31,718 nucleotides of DNA from an uncultured Eggerthellaceae bacterium (GTDB lineage Bacteria; Actinomycetota; Coriobacteriia; Coriobacteriales; Eggerthellaceae): the NCBI GenBank assembly GCA_934648845.1, contig CAKUFS010000027.1, forward strand, positions 1 to 31,718. Reading direction: 5' to 3'. The notes under the pieces are model-generated. The model searched no databases. It was not told where the DNA came from and saw nothing but the letters and a program-made list of their open reading frames with translations. The stretch's first letter is position 1. Every line of letters starts with the position of its first letter. Shown piece after piece: positions 30,352-31,718 of this stretch. Both the position numbers and the translations under genes were made by a program.

Positions 30352-31416
30352 ATGCGCGATAAGCTTGAGAAGATAATTTCTGCCTTCGAGGACCTTGAGG
30401 CTAAGATGGGCGACCCGGACGTTCTGTCCGATCAGAAAGAATATAACCGTCTGGCGAAGGAGTACGCTACGCAGCGTCCCCTGGCGGAGCGTGCAGCCGA
30501 CTATATCCGCGCGTGCGATGACTTGGAAGAAGCAAAGCTCATGCTTTCCGATCCGGACATGAAGGAATTCGCGCAGGAGGAAATCGCCTCTATTGAAGAG
30601 AGCCTTCCCGCTATCGAGGAAGACATCAAGTTCATGCTTATTCCCAGTGATCCGGCAGACGAAAAAGACATTATCGTTGAGATTCGCGCTGCGGCAGGTG
30701 GCGACGAAGCCGCTATCTTCGCGGGCGACCTGTTCAAGATGTACGATCGTTTTTGCTCATCCCAGAAGTGGAAGATTGAGATGCTAGACGCTTCTCCTTC
30801 GGATGCGGGTGGCTACAAGCAAGTCGAATTCAAGGTTAAGGGCGACAAGGTTTATTCCGTGATGAAGTTCGAGTCGGGCGTTCATCGCGTTCAGCGCGTG
30901 CCGAAGACGGAAAGCCAGGGCCGTATTCAGACGTCTACCGCAACGGTTGCCGTTTTGCCCGAAGCCGATGAAGTTGATATCGAGATCAACGAAGCGACTG
31001 ACATTCGCGTTGACGTGTTCCGCGCGGGCGGCCCTGGTGGTCAGTGCGTTAACACCACGGACTCTGCCGTGCGTATCACACACCTTCCTACGGGTTTGGT
31101 CGTGCAGTCTCAGGACCAGAAGTCGCAGCTGCAAAACAAGATTGCGGCTATGGCTGTTCTGCGTGCTCGTTTGTACGAGAAGATGCTGGCTGAGCAGCAG
31201 GCAGAAGAAGGCGCTCAGCGTTTGGCGCAGATTGGTACGGGTGCGCGCGCAGAGAAGATTCGCACGTACAATGCCCCACAGGACCGCGTGACCGACCACC
31301 GCATTGGTTTTAACAGCACATACAACAGCGTTTTGCTGGGTGATGGCTTGCAGGATGTTATTACGGCGTTGCAGGCAGCCGATCGCGCGCGCAAGCTGGA
31401 AAGCTCAATCAACTAA
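30352..31416 (+). CDS. prfA: Peptide chain release factor 1
   Basis: A 354-residue class I release factor recognising UAA and UAG. The stop-codon recognition tripeptide of the RF1 type is P-K-T at 184-186 (RVPKTESQGR), which separates it from RF2 (SPF). The catalytic GGQ is at 229-231 in AGGPGGQCVN. ATG 30352 with AAGGAAG upstream. It is followed by the modification enzyme gene prmC, as in many bacteria, but with a strong terminator between. Confidence 0.97.
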   Translation: MRDKLEKIISAFEDLEAKMGDPDVLSDQKEYNRLAKEYATQRPLAERAADYIRACDDLEEAKLMLSDPDMKEFAQEEIASIEESLPAIEEDIKFMLIPSDPADEKDIIVEIRAAAGGDEAAIFAGDLFKMYDRFCSSQKWKIEMLDASPSDAGGYKQVEFKVKGDKVYSVMKFESGVHRVQRVPKTESQGRIQTSTATVAVLPEADEVDIEINEATDIRVDVFRAGGPGGQCVNTTDSAVRITHLPTGLVVQSQDQKSQLQNKIAAMAVLRARLYEKMLAEQQAEEGAQRLAQIGTGARAEKIRTYNAPQDRVTDHRIGFNSTYNSVLLGDGLQDVITALQAADRARKLESSIN

Positions 31417-31437
31417 GATTTTTCAATCGTTTCATTC

Positions 31438-31471
31438 GGGGAAGTCGCGAAACGGCGGCTTCCCGTTTTTT
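31438..31471 (+). terminator. Intrinsic terminator between prfA and prmC
   Basis: A 10-bp stem (31439-31448 with 31455-31464, one G-T wobble) is followed by six T (31466-31471). It ends 18 bases before the prmC start, so it probably attenuates rather than abolishes read-through. Confidence 0.85.
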
Positions 31472-31488
31472 ATGCAAGGGGGTTGGCG

Positions 31489-31718
31489 GTGCCCGATTTG
31501 TGGACGATACGCACAACGTTGGAATGGACCCAGGGGTATCTGGAGCGCAAGGGAGATACGAACCCGCGCTTGTCTGCGCAATGGCTCCTTTCTGCGGTTA
31601 CGGGTTTGTCGCGCGTGCAGATTTACGCCGATTACGACAAGCCGCTTTCGCATGCCGAGCGCGATGTGTTGCGCGAATACGTGACGCGTCGCGGTGCGGG
31701 CGAGCCGCTTCAGTACAT
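31489..31718 (+). CDS. prmC: Release-factor glutamine methyltransferase, N-terminal part
   Basis: The frame from GTG 31489 stays open to the window edge (76 codons) and matches the N-terminal domain of PrmC/HemK: TNPRLSAQWLLSAVTGLSRV, then the Y-ADYDKPLS turn and the RRGAGEPLQYI segment, which is diagnostic. PrmC methylates the glutamine of the GGQ motif of RF1 and RF2, and lies beside prfA in many genomes. The SAM-binding domain is outside the window. AGGGGG lies 6 bases upstream of the GTG; TTG 31483 is another in-frame option. Confidence 0.92.
   Translation, partial: MPDLWTIRTTLEWTQGYLERKGDTNPRLSAQWLLSAVTGLSRVQIYADYDKPLSHAERDVLREYVTRRGAGEPLQY

Overview
The window reads as a bacterial chromosome from the Actinomycetota, most likely the class Coriobacteriia (Eggerthella/Slackia-like gut or oral anaerobes). 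The grounds are mid-range G+C with many T-ending codons, the tig-clpP-clpX order, an actinobacterial-type LGF loop in ClpX, cobamide-salvage genes beside transcobalamin-like (DUF4430) surface proteins, frequent GTG starts, and -10 boxes without clear -35 boxes. I cannot name the genus. Nothing looks like a prophage, a classical transposon or a CRISPR array.

Layout. The 3' end of a 5S rRNA gene and its terminator (1-148) are followed by a proteostasis and translation block on the + strand: tig, clpP, clpX, valS and a membrane zinc-ribbon protein (284-7070). A strong terminator ends this block. Then comes a promoter and a leader resembling a cobalamin riboswitch (7157-7410) that controls an 11-gene, 13-kb operon (7418-20429) in which every gap is under 30 bp or is an overlap. 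Its products are two EcfT proteins, a fused EcfA-EcfA' ATPase, an S-component, a membrane-anchored DUF4430 protein, a 1003-residue propeller/repeat surface protein, CobT, CobU, CobS, a shortened CobU-like paralogue, an alpha-ribazole phosphatase and a TIM-barrel protein that may be a CbiR-type remodelling hydrolase. Together they suggest capture of cobamides at the surface, ECF import, removal of the lower ligand, and rebuilding with a preferred base.

A bidirectional terminator separates this operon from thrS (lacking its TGS domain) and a DUF308 membrane protein, both on the - strand. The stretch 20388-24858 is rich in short repeats. It holds two copies of a 33-bp palindrome in opposite orientation and two copies of a ~233-bp quasi-palindromic element. 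The two long elements share their outer ends, but their inner arms differ between copies while staying complementary within each copy. These elements lie on both sides of a SpoU-type RNA methyltransferase gene and upstream of a MATE transporter.

The last third holds the MATE gene, two tandem paralogous mini-proteins with an identical C-x2-C-x4-H-C-x2-C motif, a small hypothetical gene, a flavin reductase-like protein, a DUF1653 protein, a patatin-like phospholipase, thioredoxin, prfA, and the start of prmC, which runs off the end of the window.
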